Assembly: GCF_900625025.1 (NCBI RefSeq)
Contig: NZ_LR130575.1
Coordinates: 248,001-312,000, forward strand
Reading direction: 5' to 3'
DNA from: Lachnoclostridium sp. Marseille-P6806
GTDB taxonomy: Bacteria > Bacillota > Clostridia > Lachnospirales > Lachnospiraceae
DNA: 64,000 nt
Made by a program: the position numbers and the translations under genes. Positions 53,086 through 61,939 of the stretch are shown here, in pieces. How positions within the stretch are numbered: the first letter of the stretch is position 1; each line of letters begins with the position of its first letter. The notes under the pieces are model-generated. The model saw only the letters and a program-made list of their open reading frames with translations, made no database searches and was not told the origin of the DNA.

Positions 53086-54153
53086 ATGAAGCACCGCAGC
53101 AAGCGTCACAATGACTGGAGCCTGACGGAACGGGCAGAGGAAGTATTGCATACGGCAAAGGATATCGTGATGGATCACCGCGGCATTGTTCTGCCGGCCG
53201 TGCTTTTTACCGCGGTGTTTCTGACGGTGATTCTCGCGCTCACGGCGCGGCGTTTTTCTGAGAGCCGCCGCGCCAAAGCAGAGGCGGCGGAGGCTCTTTC
53301 CGCGCCGGAAAACAGCATGATCCCGCTGGAGGAAAACCAGTATCCGGAGGTCAATGCGCTCATGGAACGCTATTTCCGGGCGGTGGCGGACGGAGACGTC
53401 GGGACGATTGAAGCCATCAGCACCAGCATGGATGAGACGGAAAAGATACGGGTCCGCAAGCTGGGGGATTATATTGAGGAATACCCCTCGATCGATGTCT
53501 ACACCAAGGCCGGACCGGAGGAAGGCTCGTTCATCTGCTTTGTCGTCACCAAGGTGCGCTTTGCGGGTTATCAGGCTGAAATTCCGGGCATGCAGACCAT
53601 GTATGTCTGTCCGGACGGAGACGGGGGACTTTACATCAATGAGGATGAGTCCTCTGCAGAGACGACGGAGTATATCCGTGAGGTATCTCTTGAGGATGAC
53701 GTTGTGGATCTGAACAATAAGGTCACGGCGGAATACAATGATCTTCTGGCGGAGGATGAGACGCTGAGTCCTTTTCTTGATTCCCTGTCTTCCCAGATTG
53801 AAGTTTCGATCGGCGAGGCGCTTGCGGATGCCCGCGCTGCAGCGGAGGAGACAGAAAAGACAGACGGAGCCGAAGAGAGCGGTACATCGGGAGAAGAGGA
53901 CGAAACGGCGGGAGAGACCGGCACAGGAAACGACCGGGAAAGCTCCGCTGCTCCGGAGCAGAAGGCAGACACCGCGATTGCCAGAGAGTCGGTGGCTGTC
54001 CGCAGCGCCGACAGCACCTCCGGAGATCAGATCGGATCCGTGTACAGAGGAGATCGTCTGGAGGTGATTGAAAAACAGTCAAACGGCTGGACAAAGGTCC
54101 GGTATGACGGACAGACGGCTTATGTGAAGTCGGAATTTTTTGATTATGAATGA
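53086..54153 (+). CDS. Membrane protein with C-terminal bacterial SH3 domain
   Basis: The 355-residue product has one transmembrane helix (about 34-53) after a basic N terminus. An extracytoplasmic domain (about 75-240) follows with NTF2-like features (NALMERYFRAVADGDVGTIE). Next is a low-complexity Glu/Thr/Gly linker and then an SH3b domain (about 298-355). SH3b domains often bind cell-wall peptides, so a wall-linked role is likely but not shown. AGAGGA before ATG 53086 sets the start. The frame is open upstream through the tRNA-Arg gene, which is surely not coding. The layout suggests the product sits under or in the wall. Confidence 0.8.
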   Translation: MKHRSKRHNDWSLTERAEEVLHTAKDIVMDHRGIVLPAVLFTAVFLTVILALTARRFSESRRAKAEAAEALSAPENSMIPLEENQYPEVNALMERYFRAVADGDVGTIEAISTSMDETEKIRVRKLGDYIEEYPSIDVYTKAGPEEGSFICFVVTKVRFAGYQAEIPGMQTMYVCPDGDGGLYINEDESSAETTEYIREVSLEDDVVDLNNKVTAEYNDLLAEDETLSPFLDSLSSQIEVSIGEALADARAAAEETEKTDGAEESGTSGEEDETAGETGTGNDRESSAAPEQKADTAIARESVAVRSADSTSGDQIGSVYRGDRLEVIEKQSNGWTKVRYDGQTAYVKSEFFDYE

Positions 54154-54182
54154 GGCAGCGTGCGCGCAGGAGGAGGCTTCCC

Positions 54183-55339
54183 ATGTTCGGTAAAAAAATG
54201 TGGCGATTCTCGGAACCGGAAGTATAGCGGGAACCATGGCAAAAACCATGAAAGGCCTTTCCGAGGTAAAGCGCTATGCCGTCGCATCCCGGGATGCAGG
54301 GCGGGCGGAGCGCTTTGCGAAAGAATATGGCTTTAAGAAAGCGTACGGCTCCTATGAGGAGCTGGCGCAGGACAAAAAGGTAGATCTCGTCTACATTGCG
54401 ACGCCGATCTCAGAGCATTACGCGAACATGAAGCTCTGCATCGAAAACGGCAAGGCGGTGCTCTGTGAGAAGTCCTTTACGCTGAACGAGGCGCAGGCAA
54501 AGGAAATTCTGTCGCTGGCGGCAGAAAAGAACGTCCTTGCCGCGGAGGCAATGTGGGTCCGCTATATGCCGATGCTCCGGACGATGCTTGATGTTCTGAG
54601 CAGCCGGGTGATCGGCGAGCCGGTCATGCTGACGGCAAATCTCGGCAGCAATATCAGTCAGGTGCGGCGCATGCGGGATCCGGCGCTCGGCGGGGGTGCA
54701 CTGCTCGATGTGGGCGTTTATCCGATCAATTTTGCATCCATGATGTTCGGGGATGATATCATCTCCATCGATACAAGCTGTACGTATACGGATACGGGCG
54801 TGGATGAGCAGGACAGCATCACGTTCCGCTACCGGAACGGCCGCATGGCGGTTCTTGCCGCCTCGATGACGGGGGTGAGCGACCGGCTCGGCATCATTTA
54901 CGGAACCAAAGGCTATATGGTCGTCGGAAATATCAGTAATTTTGAATCGCTGACAGTCTACAACAGCGATCACGTGAAGCTGGCGTTCTATAAGCGGCCG
55001 AAGCAGAAGACCGGGTATGAATATGAGCTGCTCTCTGCGGTCCGGGCGCTTCGTTCGGGCTGGCTGGAATGTCCCGAGATGCCTCATGTACAGACGCTGG
55101 CGATTATGCACGAAATGGACGCGATCCGCCGCATCTGGGGAATTCAGTACCCGCAGGAGAAAGCGGCAGGCGCCCTCCCGGAGATGCAGGAGGCACCTGC
55201 ACCGGAACCTGCAGAGGAGACAGGCGGACCGTCGCCGGAGAATGGAGAGACGGCAGCGGCCCCGTCGGAGCCGCTGCAGCCGCTTCCGGAGGAGCCGCGG
55301 CCCGTGCTTCCGGAAGAGCTGGAGGAAGAAGATGCGTGA
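54183..55339 (+). CDS. Gfo/Idh/MocA-family oxidoreductase, apparent frameshift at the N terminus
   Basis: This is an NAD(P)-dependent oxidoreductase; its substrate, probably a sugar or sugar derivative, is unknown. The Rossmann motif is VAILGTGSIAGTMAKT, with the EKSFTLN lysine and a GGGALLDVGVYPI helix. A Pro/Glu-rich tail of about 60 residues ends it. The GGAGG at 54172-54176 is perfectly placed for ATG 54183. That frame passes through A7 (54192-54198) and stops at TAG 54225. The family sequence continues in the -1 frame as GTGGCG from 54200. Joining the frames at the A run gives MFGKKNVAILGTG, an ideal start, of 385 residues. Alternatively GTG 54200 is used, with no ribosome site. Cause: slippage, a real indel or a sequencing error. 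Confidence 0.8.
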
Positions 55340-55526
55340 CAAAAAGCTGCCTGCCGTAAGCTGTGATTTCTGCTGCTTTAATGAGTATGATGAAGAGGAT
55401 GACAGCTGGAGCTGCTCGGTGAACATGGATGAGGACGACCAGTACCGCTTTTTGACGCAGCGGGGCTTTTCCTGCCCGTATTACCGCAGCGGCGATGAAT
55501 ACGAGGTCGTCCGTCATCAGATGTGA
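55332..55526 (+). CDS. Small Cys-rich DUF6472-like protein
   Basis: The 64-residue product reads MRDKKLPAVSCDFCCFNEYD and continues with an acidic middle and a PYYRSGDEYEVVRHQM end. Cysteines are arranged as C-x2-CC, then one in WSCSV and one in FSCPYY. This agrees with the small DUF6472 family seen in Lachnospiraceae, whose function is unknown; the Cys may bind a metal. GGAGG at 55321-55325 lies six bases before ATG 55332, inside the end of the oxidoreductase gene (overlap of eight bases). mnmA follows 34 bases later. Confidence 0.8.
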   Translation: MRDKKLPAVSCDFCCFNEYDEEDDSWSCSVNMDEDDQYRFLTQRGFSCPYYRSGDEYEVVRHQM

Positions 55527-55560
55527 TTTGCTGTCAGAGACTGTCTGAAAGAGAGAATAT

Positions 55561-56652
55561 TTGAATAAGAAGAAAGTTGTCGTGGGAATGTCCGGAGGTG
55601 TGGATTCCTCCGTGGCGGCGCTTCTCCTTAAGGAGCAGGGCTTCGAGGTGATCGGCGTCACCATGCAGATATGGGACAGCAGCGATCCCTGCCGTACCTC
55701 AAGGGAGGGAGGCTGCTGCGGACAGAGCGCCGTAGAGGATGCGAGGCGTGTCGCGGGCGTTCTGGATATTCCTTATTATGTAATGGATTTCCGCGAACCG
55801 TTCCGGAAGAAAGTCATGGACTATTTCGTTGAGGAGTATCTTGGCGGGAGAACGCCGAATCCCTGCATTGCCTGCAACCGCTATGTGAAATGGGAGTCTC
55901 TCCTTGAGAAAAGCATGGATCTCGGTGCGGACTACATCGCAACGGGACACTATGCGCGCATTGAAAAGCTCGCAAACGGACGCTTTACGATCCGAAACTC
56001 GGCGGCTGCGGCCAAGGATCAGACCTATGCGCTGTACAATCTGACCCAGTTTCAGCTCGCCCATACGCTGATGCCGGTCGGCGGATACCGCAAGGAGGAG
56101 ATCCGGACCCTTGCGAGACGGGCGGGGCTTCCGGTGGCAGACAAGCCTGACAGTCAGGAGATCTGCTTTATTCCCGACGGAGATTATGCGGCGTTCATCG
56201 ACCGCGAGGCCGGGGACCGCGTGCCGGGGGCGGGCCGCTTTGTTGACGCGGGCGGAAGAGAGCTTGGGACGAGCCGCGGCATCACGCACTATACGGTCGG
56301 TCAGCGCCGGCATCTGAATCTTTCTCTGGGACATCCGGTCTTTGTCACGGAAATACGGCCGGAGACAAATGAGGTTGTCGTAGGAGAGAATGATGAGGTG
56401 TTTTCCGATACGCTGCGATGCGCCGGACTCAATTTTATGGCGATCGACGATCTGCGCGGTTTCTGCGATGCCGTCGGAAAGATACGCTATTCCCACCGCG
56501 GCGCGCCGTGCCGGATCACACGGACCGGCGAGGATGAAATCACCGCCGTGTTTTTCGAAAGGGTGCGTGCCGTCACGCCGGGGCAGGCGGCTGTTTTCTA
56601 CGACGGAGAGCGTATTCTCTGTGGGGGAACGATCATCCGGGATCGGAAATAA
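55561..56652 (+). CDS. mnmA: tRNA-specific 2-thiouridylase MnmA
   Basis: MnmA puts sulfur on U34 of tRNA-Lys, -Glu and -Gln. The 363-residue product has the PP-loop GMSGGVDSS, the catalytic Cys pair C102 (NPCIACNRYVKW) and C202 (SQEICFIPDGDY), and the C-terminal beta-barrel with QRRHLNLSLG. Length is standard. The start is TTG at 55561, giving MNKKKVVVGMSGGVDSS; no ATG is possible without losing the PP-loop. GAAAGAGAGA upstream is a weak ribosome site. An extra Cys cluster (REGGCCGQ) at residues 58-65 is present. Confidence 0.94.
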   Translation: MNKKKVVVGMSGGVDSSVAALLLKEQGFEVIGVTMQIWDSSDPCRTSREGGCCGQSAVEDARRVAGVLDIPYYVMDFREPFRKKVMDYFVEEYLGGRTPNPCIACNRYVKWESLLEKSMDLGADYIATGHYARIEKLANGRFTIRNSAAAAKDQTYALYNLTQFQLAHTLMPVGGYRKEEIRTLARRAGLPVADKPDSQEICFIPDGDYAAFIDREAGDRVPGAGRFVDAGGRELGTSRGITHYTVGQRRHLNLSLGHPVFVTEIRPETNEVVVGENDEVFSDTLRCAGLNFMAIDDLRGFCDAVGKIRYSHRGAPCRITRTGEDEITAVFFERVRAVTPGQAAVFYDGERILCGGTIIRDRK

Positions 56653-56720
56653 TCTTCGTGCTTCGGGTCGGAGCCGGCCGGGCGAAGAGCGGCGGGACCG
56701 GTGAATTTTGCGGGAATACC

Positions 56721-56785
56721 TTGAAATTTCAAAGGTGATTGATTATGATAAAGGTGTTGACAAAAGTTTGACAATTCCTTATCAA
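56721..56785 (+). promoter_or_regulatory. Tandem promoters of gapA
   Basis: First: TTGAAA (56721-56726), 17 bases, TATGAT (56744-56749). Second: TTGACA (56757-56762), 17 bases, TATCAA (56780-56785). The first -35 lies in a 12-base palindrome TTGAAATTTCAA (56721-56732), a possible operator. TTGACA occurs again at 56769, so a direct repeat overlaps the second promoter. Confidence 0.65.
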
Positions 56786-56837
56786 TATCGAAGCGTCGAA
56801 CATATGCAATAAACTCACATTATGGAGGAGACTTAAC

Positions 56838-57866
56838 ATGGCAGTAAAAGTAGCTATCAATGGGTTCGGTCGTATCGGCCGTCTGGCGTTTCGTCAGATG
56901 TTCGGGGCTGAGGGATATGAGATCGTTGCGATCAACGATCTGACTACCCCTTCCATGCTCGCACACCTTCTGAAGTATGATTCTTCTCAGGGCAGATACA
57001 TCGCTGTCGGTGAGGAAGATCAGGTTACTGCTGACGACGAGGCGGGCACCATCACCGTTAAGGGCAAGACCATCAAGATCTACAAAGAGCCCGATGCAAA
57101 CAACTGCCCTTGGGGCGAGATCGGTGTCGACGTCGTGCTTGAGTGCTCCGGTTTCTATACCAGCAAGGCAAAGGCGCAGGCTCACATCAATGCCGGCGCG
57201 AAGAAGGTTGTTATTTCCGCTCCTGCAGGAAATGATCTTCCGACCATCGTTTACAACGTCAACCATAAGACGCTGACCAAGGATGACACCATCATTTCCG
57301 CGGCGTCCTGCACCACCAACTGCCTCGCTCCGATGGCAAAGGCTCTGAATGACCTCGCTCCGATCGAGTCCGGCATTATGTGCACCATCCATGCGTATAC
57401 CGGCGATCAGATGATCCTTGACGGACCGCAGAGAAAGGGCGACAAGAGAAGAAGCCGTGCGGGCGCGATCAACATCGTTCCCAACAGCACCGGCGCTGCC
57501 AAGGCGATCGGCCTTGTCATCCCTGAGCTGAACGGCAAGCTGATCGGTGCTGCGCAGCGCGTTCCCACTCCTACCGGCTCCACTACGCTTCTGTTCGCAG
57601 TGGTGAACAAGGCCGTGACCAAGGAGGAGATCAATGCACAGATGAAAGCGGAGGCTACGGAATCTTTCGGCTACACGACCGACGAGATCGTTTCCTCCGA
57701 CGTTATCGGCATGAAGTTCGGTTCCCTGTTTGATGCGACCCAGACCATGGTCAGCCCCCTTCCGGACGGCAAGACGCAGGTCGAGGTTGTCTCCTGGTAT
57801 GACAACGAGAACTCCTATACGAGCCAGATGGTTCGTACCATCAAGTACTTCGCAGAACTTGGCTGA
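56838..57866 (+). CDS. gapA: Glyceraldehyde-3-phosphate dehydrogenase
   Basis: GAPDH makes 1,3-bisphosphoglycerate from glyceraldehyde 3-phosphate with NAD. The 342-residue product has the NAD motif [10 protein letters not shown], catalytic C158 in [12 protein letters not shown] and its His partner in the region after it. D34 (INDL) favours NAD over NADP. Codon choice is strongly biased, as for a highly expressed gene. GGAGG precedes ATG 56838, and tandem promoters stand 50-120 bases upstream. pgk and tpiA follow after a long repeat-rich gap with a strong terminator. Confidence 0.97.
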   Translation: MAVKVAINGFGRIGRLAFRQMFGAEGYEIVAINDLTTPSMLAHLLKYDSSQGRYIAVGEEDQVTADDEAGTITVKGKTIKIYKEPDANNCPWGEIGVDVVLECSGFYTSKAKAQAHINAGAKKVVISAPAGNDLPTIVYNVNHKTLTKDDTIISAASCTTNCLAPMAKALNDLAPIESGIMCTIHAYTGDQMILDGPQRKGDKRRSRAGAINIVPNSTGAAKAIGLVIPELNGKLIGAAQRVPTPTGSTTLLFAVVNKAVTKEEINAQMKAEATESFGYTTDEIVSSDVIGMKFGSLFDATQTMVSPLPDGKTQVEVVSWYDNENSYTSQMVRTIKYFAELG

Positions 57867-57880
57867 TCACTGAGCCATGC

Positions 57881-57943
57881 AGCTCCGCTCTCAGCGCTCC
57901 GCCGCGAGCTTGCTCGCAGCGCGGAGTGCATGAGAGCGGAGCT
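57881..57943 (+). repeat. Long inverted repeat after gapA
   Basis: AGCTCCGCTCTCA (57881-57893) and TGAGAGCGGAGCT (57931-57943) are perfect 13-base arms. Inside are CTCCGC/GCGGAG and, at the tip, GCGAGC/GCTCGC with a two-base loop. It can fold into one hairpin of about 60 bases. No T run follows. Confidence 0.8.
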
Positions 57944-57948
57944 ATACG

Positions 57949-57994
57949 GCGAAGCCGCGCCAGCAAACAGCGCGAAGCGGTGTGTGCTGGCGGC
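57949..57994 (+). repeat. 46-base direct repeat, copy 1
   Basis: This copy is identical to 58024-58069. It starts GCGAAGCCGCGCCAGC and ends GTGCTGGCGGC. Inside, GCCAGCA and TGCTGGC pair, so each copy can form a hairpin. The copies are 29 bases apart. Confidence 0.85.
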
Positions 57995-58023
57995 ATGGCT
58001 TGAGGCCGCCTGACGGCTTGTGT

Positions 58024-58069
58024 GCGAAGCCGCGCCAGCAAACAGCGCGAAGCGGTGTGTGCTGGCGGC
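58024..58069 (+). repeat. 46-base direct repeat, copy 2
   Basis: Second exact copy of the 57949-57994 unit. Both lie in the 368-base gap between gapA and pgk. Apart from these repeats, the long inverted repeat and the terminator at 58097, I see nothing in that gap; the open frame through it is not protein-like. Confidence 0.85.
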
Positions 58070-58096
58070 GATGTGAAGAAAATACGCTTGAACACC

Positions 58097-58132
58097 GGGG
58101 TCCGGCCTTTTGAGAGGGCCGGACCCCTTTTC
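58097..58132 (+). terminator. Strong terminator between gapA and pgk
   Basis: GGGGTCCGGCC (58097-58107) and GGCCGGACCCC (58117-58127) form a perfect 11-base stem, followed by TTTTCT. It would separate gapA from pgk-tpiA unless read-through occurs. Confidence 0.88.
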
Positions 58133-58234
58133 TGTGAACCGCGGCACAGACAGGCGGCGGTTCGCGGTTTTATCAAACAGAAGAAAATAAAAAACAATGC
58201 CCGCGGTAGGAAACGCGGACGGAAAGGAATCATC

Positions 58235-59476
58235 ATGGCAGCATTGAATAAAAAAACGGTTGATGATTTTAACGCAGCCGAAAGAAAAGTTCTTGTAAGA
58301 TGTGACTTTAATGTTCCACTCAAGGACGGAAAAATCACAGATGAGACCCGTATCACGGCGGCGCTTCCGACGATCAGCAGACTGATCGGCGAGGGAGCAA
58401 GGGTCATTCTCTGCTCCCATCTGGGTAAAGTGAAGAACGGTCCCAACGAGGCGGAGTCCCTTGCGCCGGTCGCGGTTCGTCTCTCCGAAAAGCTCGGCAG
58501 GGAAGTGAAGTTCATTGCGGATGATAACGTAACCGGCGAGGCGGCAACAGCGGCCGTGGCGGCAATGCAGGACGGAGACGTGATTCTTCTGCAGAATACC
58601 CGCTTCCGCGGCAAGGAGGAAACCAAGCCGCAGGAGGCCGGCGAGGCATTTGCCAGGGAGCTGGCGGCGCTTGCGGATGATTATGTCTGCGATGCGTTCG
58701 GGTCCGCGCACAGAGCGCACGCCTCGGTTGCGGTTGTGACGAAGTATATCCGTGAAAAAGGCGGAAACTGCGCTGTCGGATATCTGATGCAGAAAGAAAT
58801 TCAGTTCCTAGGCAATGCGGTAGAGGATCCGGTTCGTCCTTTCGTTGCGATCCTCGGCGGCGCCAAGGTGGCGGACAAGCTGAACGTCATCTCGAATCTT
58901 CTCGAGAAGTGCGACACGCTGATCATCGGCGGCGGCATGGCGTACACCTTTGTCAAGGCGCAGGGCAGGGAGATCGGAACCTCGCTCTGTGACGAAACCA
59001 AGCTGGATTACTGCGGAGAGATGCTGGCAAAGGCGGAACGCCTCGGCAAAAAGCTGCTTCTCCCTGTGGATGCGGTCACGACCGCTGTGTTCCCCGACCC
59101 CATTGATGACCCCTCCATTGAGACGGCTGTCGTGGATATTGACAGTATTCCTGCGGACAAGATGGGCATGGACATCGGACCGAAAACCAGAGCAATCTAC
59201 GCGGAGGCGGTGAAGTCCGCGAAGACGGTTGTATGGAACGGACCGATGGGTGTGTTCGAAAATCCGGTTCTGGCAGAGGGCACAAAGGCGGTTGCTGCGG
59301 CTCTCGCAGAGACCGAGGCGACGACCATCATCGGCGGCGGAGACTCCGCGGCGGCGGTTAATCAGCTCGGCTATGCCGATAAGATGTCTCACATTTCTAC
59401 TGGCGGCGGGGCTTCTCTCGAGTTCCTTGAGGGGAAGGAGCTTCCGGGCGTTATTTCCGCAGACGATAAGAACTGA
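58235..59476 (+). CDS. pgk: Phosphoglycerate kinase
   Basis: Pgk makes ATP from 1,3-bisphosphoglycerate. The 413-residue product has [22 protein letters not shown], the substrate-binding SHLGK loop, [10 protein letters not shown], the [11 protein letters not shown] hinge and the GGGDSAAAV nucleotide loop. It is about 18 residues longer than the usual 395 because of small loop insertions. AAAGGAA precedes ATG 58235. The open frame runs upstream through the terminator and repeats and is not coding there. I see no clear promoter in 58133-58234. tpiA follows after 39 bases. Confidence 0.96.
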   Translation: MAALNKKTVDDFNAAERKVLVRCDFNVPLKDGKITDETRITAALPTISRLIGEGARVILCSHLGKVKNGPNEAESLAPVAVRLSEKLGREVKFIADDNVTGEAATAAVAAMQDGDVILLQNTRFRGKEETKPQEAGEAFARELAALADDYVCDAFGSAHRAHASVAVVTKYIREKGGNCAVGYLMQKEIQFLGNAVEDPVRPFVAILGGAKVADKLNVISNLLEKCDTLIIGGGMAYTFVKAQGREIGTSLCDETKLDYCGEMLAKAERLGKKLLLPVDAVTTAVFPDPIDDPSIETAVVDIDSIPADKMGMDIGPKTRAIYAEAVKSAKTVVWNGPMGVFENPVLAEGTKAVAAALAETEATTIIGGGDSAAAVNQLGYADKMSHISTGGGASLEFLEGKELPGVISADDKN

Positions 59477-59515
59477 TAGTAAAAAGACAGAGCGTAATTA
59501 TGGAGGAATTACATC

Positions 59516-60268
59516 ATGGCAAGAAAAAAGATCATTGCCGGCAACTGGAAGATGAATAAGACTCCCAGTGAGGCGAAGGAGCTGGCGGCGCTGCTTGCGC
59601 CGCTCGTGAACAATCCGGACGTCGACGTCGTCTACTGTGTGCCGGCCATTGACATTGTCCCGGTCGCGGAGGCGATCCGCGGCACGAATGTACAGCTCGG
59701 CGCGGAGAATCTTTCCGATCAGAACAGCGGCGCCTTTACCGGTGAAATTTCTGCGGATATGCTGCTTGATGCCGGCGTAAAGTATGTCATCATCGGCCAC
59801 TCCGAGAGGAGACAGTACTATCACGAGGATGACGCATTCCTCAACAGAAAGGTTCTCAAGGCTCTGGAAAAGGGACTTATCCCGATCCTCTGCTGCGGGG
59901 AGACGCTGGAGCAGCGTGAAGCCGGCGTTACGCTTGACTGGATCAGTCTGCAGATCAAATCGGATCTGCAGGGCGTGACGGCAGAGCAGGTTGCGGGCAT
60001 GGTGATCGCCTATGAGCCGATCTGGGCGATCGGAACCGGCAGAACGGCGACCTCCGATCAGGCGGAAGAGGTCTGCGCGGCGATCCGCAGGACGATTGCG
60101 GAGATTTATGATGCCGGCACAGCGGAGAAGGTCCGCATTCAGTACGGCGGCTCCATGAACGCCGGGAACTGTAAGGAGCTTCTCGCGAAGCCGGACATTG
60201 ACGGGGGACTGATCGGCGGCGCGGCGCTGAAAGAAGAGTTCGGCAGGATTGTCAACTACAACAAGTGA
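59516..60268 (+). CDS. tpiA: Triosephosphate isomerase
   Basis: TpiA interconverts dihydroxyacetone phosphate and glyceraldehyde 3-phosphate. The 250-residue barrel has all catalytic residues: K12 (GNWKMN), H95 (GHSERR) and E167 ([11 protein letters not shown]), as well as the phosphate loop YGGSMN. GGAGG lies before ATG 59516. It shares a unit with pgk; the other lower-glycolysis genes (gpm, eno) do not follow here. Confidence 0.97.
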   Translation: MARKKIIAGNWKMNKTPSEAKELAALLAPLVNNPDVDVVYCVPAIDIVPVAEAIRGTNVQLGAENLSDQNSGAFTGEISADMLLDAGVKYVIIGHSERRQYYHEDDAFLNRKVLKALEKGLIPILCCGETLEQREAGVTLDWISLQIKSDLQGVTAEQVAGMVIAYEPIWAIGTGRTATSDQAEEVCAAIRRTIAEIYDAGTAEKVRIQYGGSMNAGNCKELLAKPDIDGGLIGGAALKEEFGRIVNYNK

Positions 60269-60292
60269 GCGCTGCATGATCTGACTCTGTCG

Positions 60293-60319
60293 GCAGACTG
60301 ATCTGCAAGCAGTCTTTTT
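60293..60319 (+). terminator. Probable terminator after tpiA
   Basis: AGACTG (60295-60300) and CAGTCT (60310-60315) pair, followed by TTTT. The stem is short. Confidence 0.55.
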
Positions 60320-60346
60320 ACAGGGCTGTTGCATCTGAAATATTCT
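60317..60346 (+). promoter_or_regulatory. Candidate promoter of the purine permease gene
   Basis: TTTACA (60317-60322) and TATTCT (60341-60346) are 18 bases apart, about 100 bases before the gene. No purine riboswitch fold is evident in the leader. Confidence 0.4.
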
Positions 60347-60446
60347 ATTGGCTGCCCTGCGGTGCGACAGTCCTGTACATTTTTCTTATTTCTTATGAGG
60401 AACCGATGCAGCCGGAGCGTGAGCCGCTTCGGCAGGGGAGAAAATT

Positions 60447-61814
60447 ATGTTTGAAAAAATGTTTCATCTGAAGGAGCATGGCACGACCGTGAAAACGGAA
60501 GTGATCGCCGGTCTTACCACGTTTCTCACCATGGCGTATATTCTGGCGGTCAATCCCAATATCCTCGGAACCGTGATGGATCGGAGCGGCGTTTTTGTCG
60601 CCACGGCGCTGGCATCTGCCATCGCGACGTTCATCATGGCATTTTTGGCCAATTACCCGATCGCGCTTTCCGCCGGTCTCGGACTGAATGCCTATTTTGC
60701 CTACACCGTCTGCCTCGGAGAGCTCGGCGGAGAGGCGAACGCGTTTCAGGTTGCTCTGACGGCGGTTCTGGTTGAGGGTGTGATCTTTGTTCTTCTTTCG
60801 GCGCTCAAGGCGAGAGAGCAGATCATCAACGGCATTCCGGTGAACCTCAAGAACGGCATTTCCGCTGGCATCGGTCTGTTTATTGCTTTCATCGGCATGC
60901 AGAACGCCGGCGTCATTGTGGCGAACGACGCGACGATTGTCGGACTCGGGAGCTTTGGTGAGGCGCAGGTGTGCCTTGCACTCATCGGTTTTCTGATTAT
61001 TCTGATACTGGCGCACTACAAGGTTCCGGGCTCGGTTCTGATCGGTATTCTTGCGACATGGGTTCTGGGCATCTGCGCGGAGAAGCTCGGCTGGTATCAT
61101 GTCGATGCGGAGGCGGGCGTCTACAGCCTGATTCCGAATTTCTCACAGGGACTTCAGCTCGGCGGCATTCGCAATACGGCATTCCAGTTCGACTTCGGCT
61201 GGGTGGCAAAGCATATGATCCAGTTCGTCGCGATCACGTTTTCTTTCCTGTATGTCGACCTGTTTGACACGGTCGGCACAGTGGTCGCCGTGGCGGACAA
61301 GGCGGATCTCCTTGACAAGGACGGCAAGCTTCCCCGTGTCGGAAAGGTTCTGATGTCGGATGCGGTAGGCACCATCGCCGGCGCCTGCCTCGGAACCTCC
61401 ACCATCACGAGCTTCGTTGAATCCAGCGCCGGTGTAGCGGCTGGCGGACGCACCGGCCTTACGGCGGCGACGACAGGGCTTATGTTCCTTGTTTCTCTGA
61501 TTCTCAGCCCTATCTTTCTTGCGATTCCCGGCTTTGCCACGGCTCCGGCTCTTCTGTACGTCGGCATGCTGATGCTGAGCTCCGCGAAGAAGATCAGCTT
61601 TGACGGAGATATCGCGGACGTTGCGGGAGCCTATATGGCGATTGTGATGATGCCGCTTGCGTACAGTATTGCGACCGGAATCATGTTTGCCATTCTTACA
61701 TGGGTCATTATCAAGGTTGCAGAGGGCAAGTTCAGGGATGTCAGCCCGGTCATGTGGGTGGTGTTTGTACTCTTTGCGCTCCGTATCGTGACGCTGGTGA
61801 CAAACTTCATGTAA
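60447..61814 (+). CDS. NCS2-family purine permease (AzgA/PbuG type)
   Basis: The 455-residue membrane protein takes up adenine, guanine or hypoxanthine, most likely by cation symport. The start KTEVIAGLTTFLTMAYILAVNP and the next ALSAGLGLNAYFAY are hallmarks of the AzgA branch. The ESSAGVAAGGRTGLTA block is the conserved substrate-site loop of this branch. About 12-14 helices are visible. GGGGAG before ATG 60447 is set in CGCTTCGGCAGGGGAG, which resembles the 3' block of the leader repeat. Confidence 0.92.
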   Translation: MFEKMFHLKEHGTTVKTEVIAGLTTFLTMAYILAVNPNILGTVMDRSGVFVATALASAIATFIMAFLANYPIALSAGLGLNAYFAYTVCLGELGGEANAFQVALTAVLVEGVIFVLLSALKAREQIINGIPVNLKNGISAGIGLFIAFIGMQNAGVIVANDATIVGLGSFGEAQVCLALIGFLIILILAHYKVPGSVLIGILATWVLGICAEKLGWYHVDAEAGVYSLIPNFSQGLQLGGIRNTAFQFDFGWVAKHMIQFVAITFSFLYVDLFDTVGTVVAVADKADLLDKDGKLPRVGKVLMSDAVGTIAGACLGTSTITSFVESSAGVAAGGRTGLTAATTGLMFLVSLILSPIFLAIPGFATAPALLYVGMLMLSSAKKISFDGDIADVAGAYMAIVMMPLAYSIATGIMFAILTWVIIKVAEGKFRDVSPVMWVVFVLFALRIVTLVTNFM

Positions 61815-61865
61815 TATTCATGCGGCTCCGGGGCTGCGGCTCCGGAGCGGAACACACGGATGGGT

Positions 61866-61912
61866 CCGGTGCGGGGAGGCTGGTGCTTTCTCTGCACCGG
61901 GCTTGCCTTTTG
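61866..61912 (+). terminator. Possible terminator after the permease gene
   Basis: CCGGTGC (61866-61872) and GCACCGG (61894-61900) pair around a long loop, followed by GCTTGCCTTTTG. A second GC hairpin lies at 61821-61843. The T run is short. Confidence 0.45.
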
Positions 61913-61939
61913 TCCGGGAATATTGTTTTATAAATAATT

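Noticed and set aside
57949-58069. CRISPR array
   Set aside because: There are only two copies, separated by 29 bases, each with its own hairpin, and no cas gene is near.
58022-58234. N-terminal extension of pgk through the repeats
   Set aside because: It crosses a direct repeat and a strong terminator. The residues do not fit the family, and ATG 58235 matches it exactly.
57815-58720. Minus-strand protein with repeated THRFALFAG-like units
   Set aside because: The repeated peptide comes from the 46-base DNA repeat read in reverse. The frame overlaps the ends of gapA and pgk, and there is no start signal.
60320-60446. Purine riboswitch ahead of the permease
   Set aside because: The conserved loops of the purine aptamer (for example TATAATC and the TCC core) are not present in this leader.
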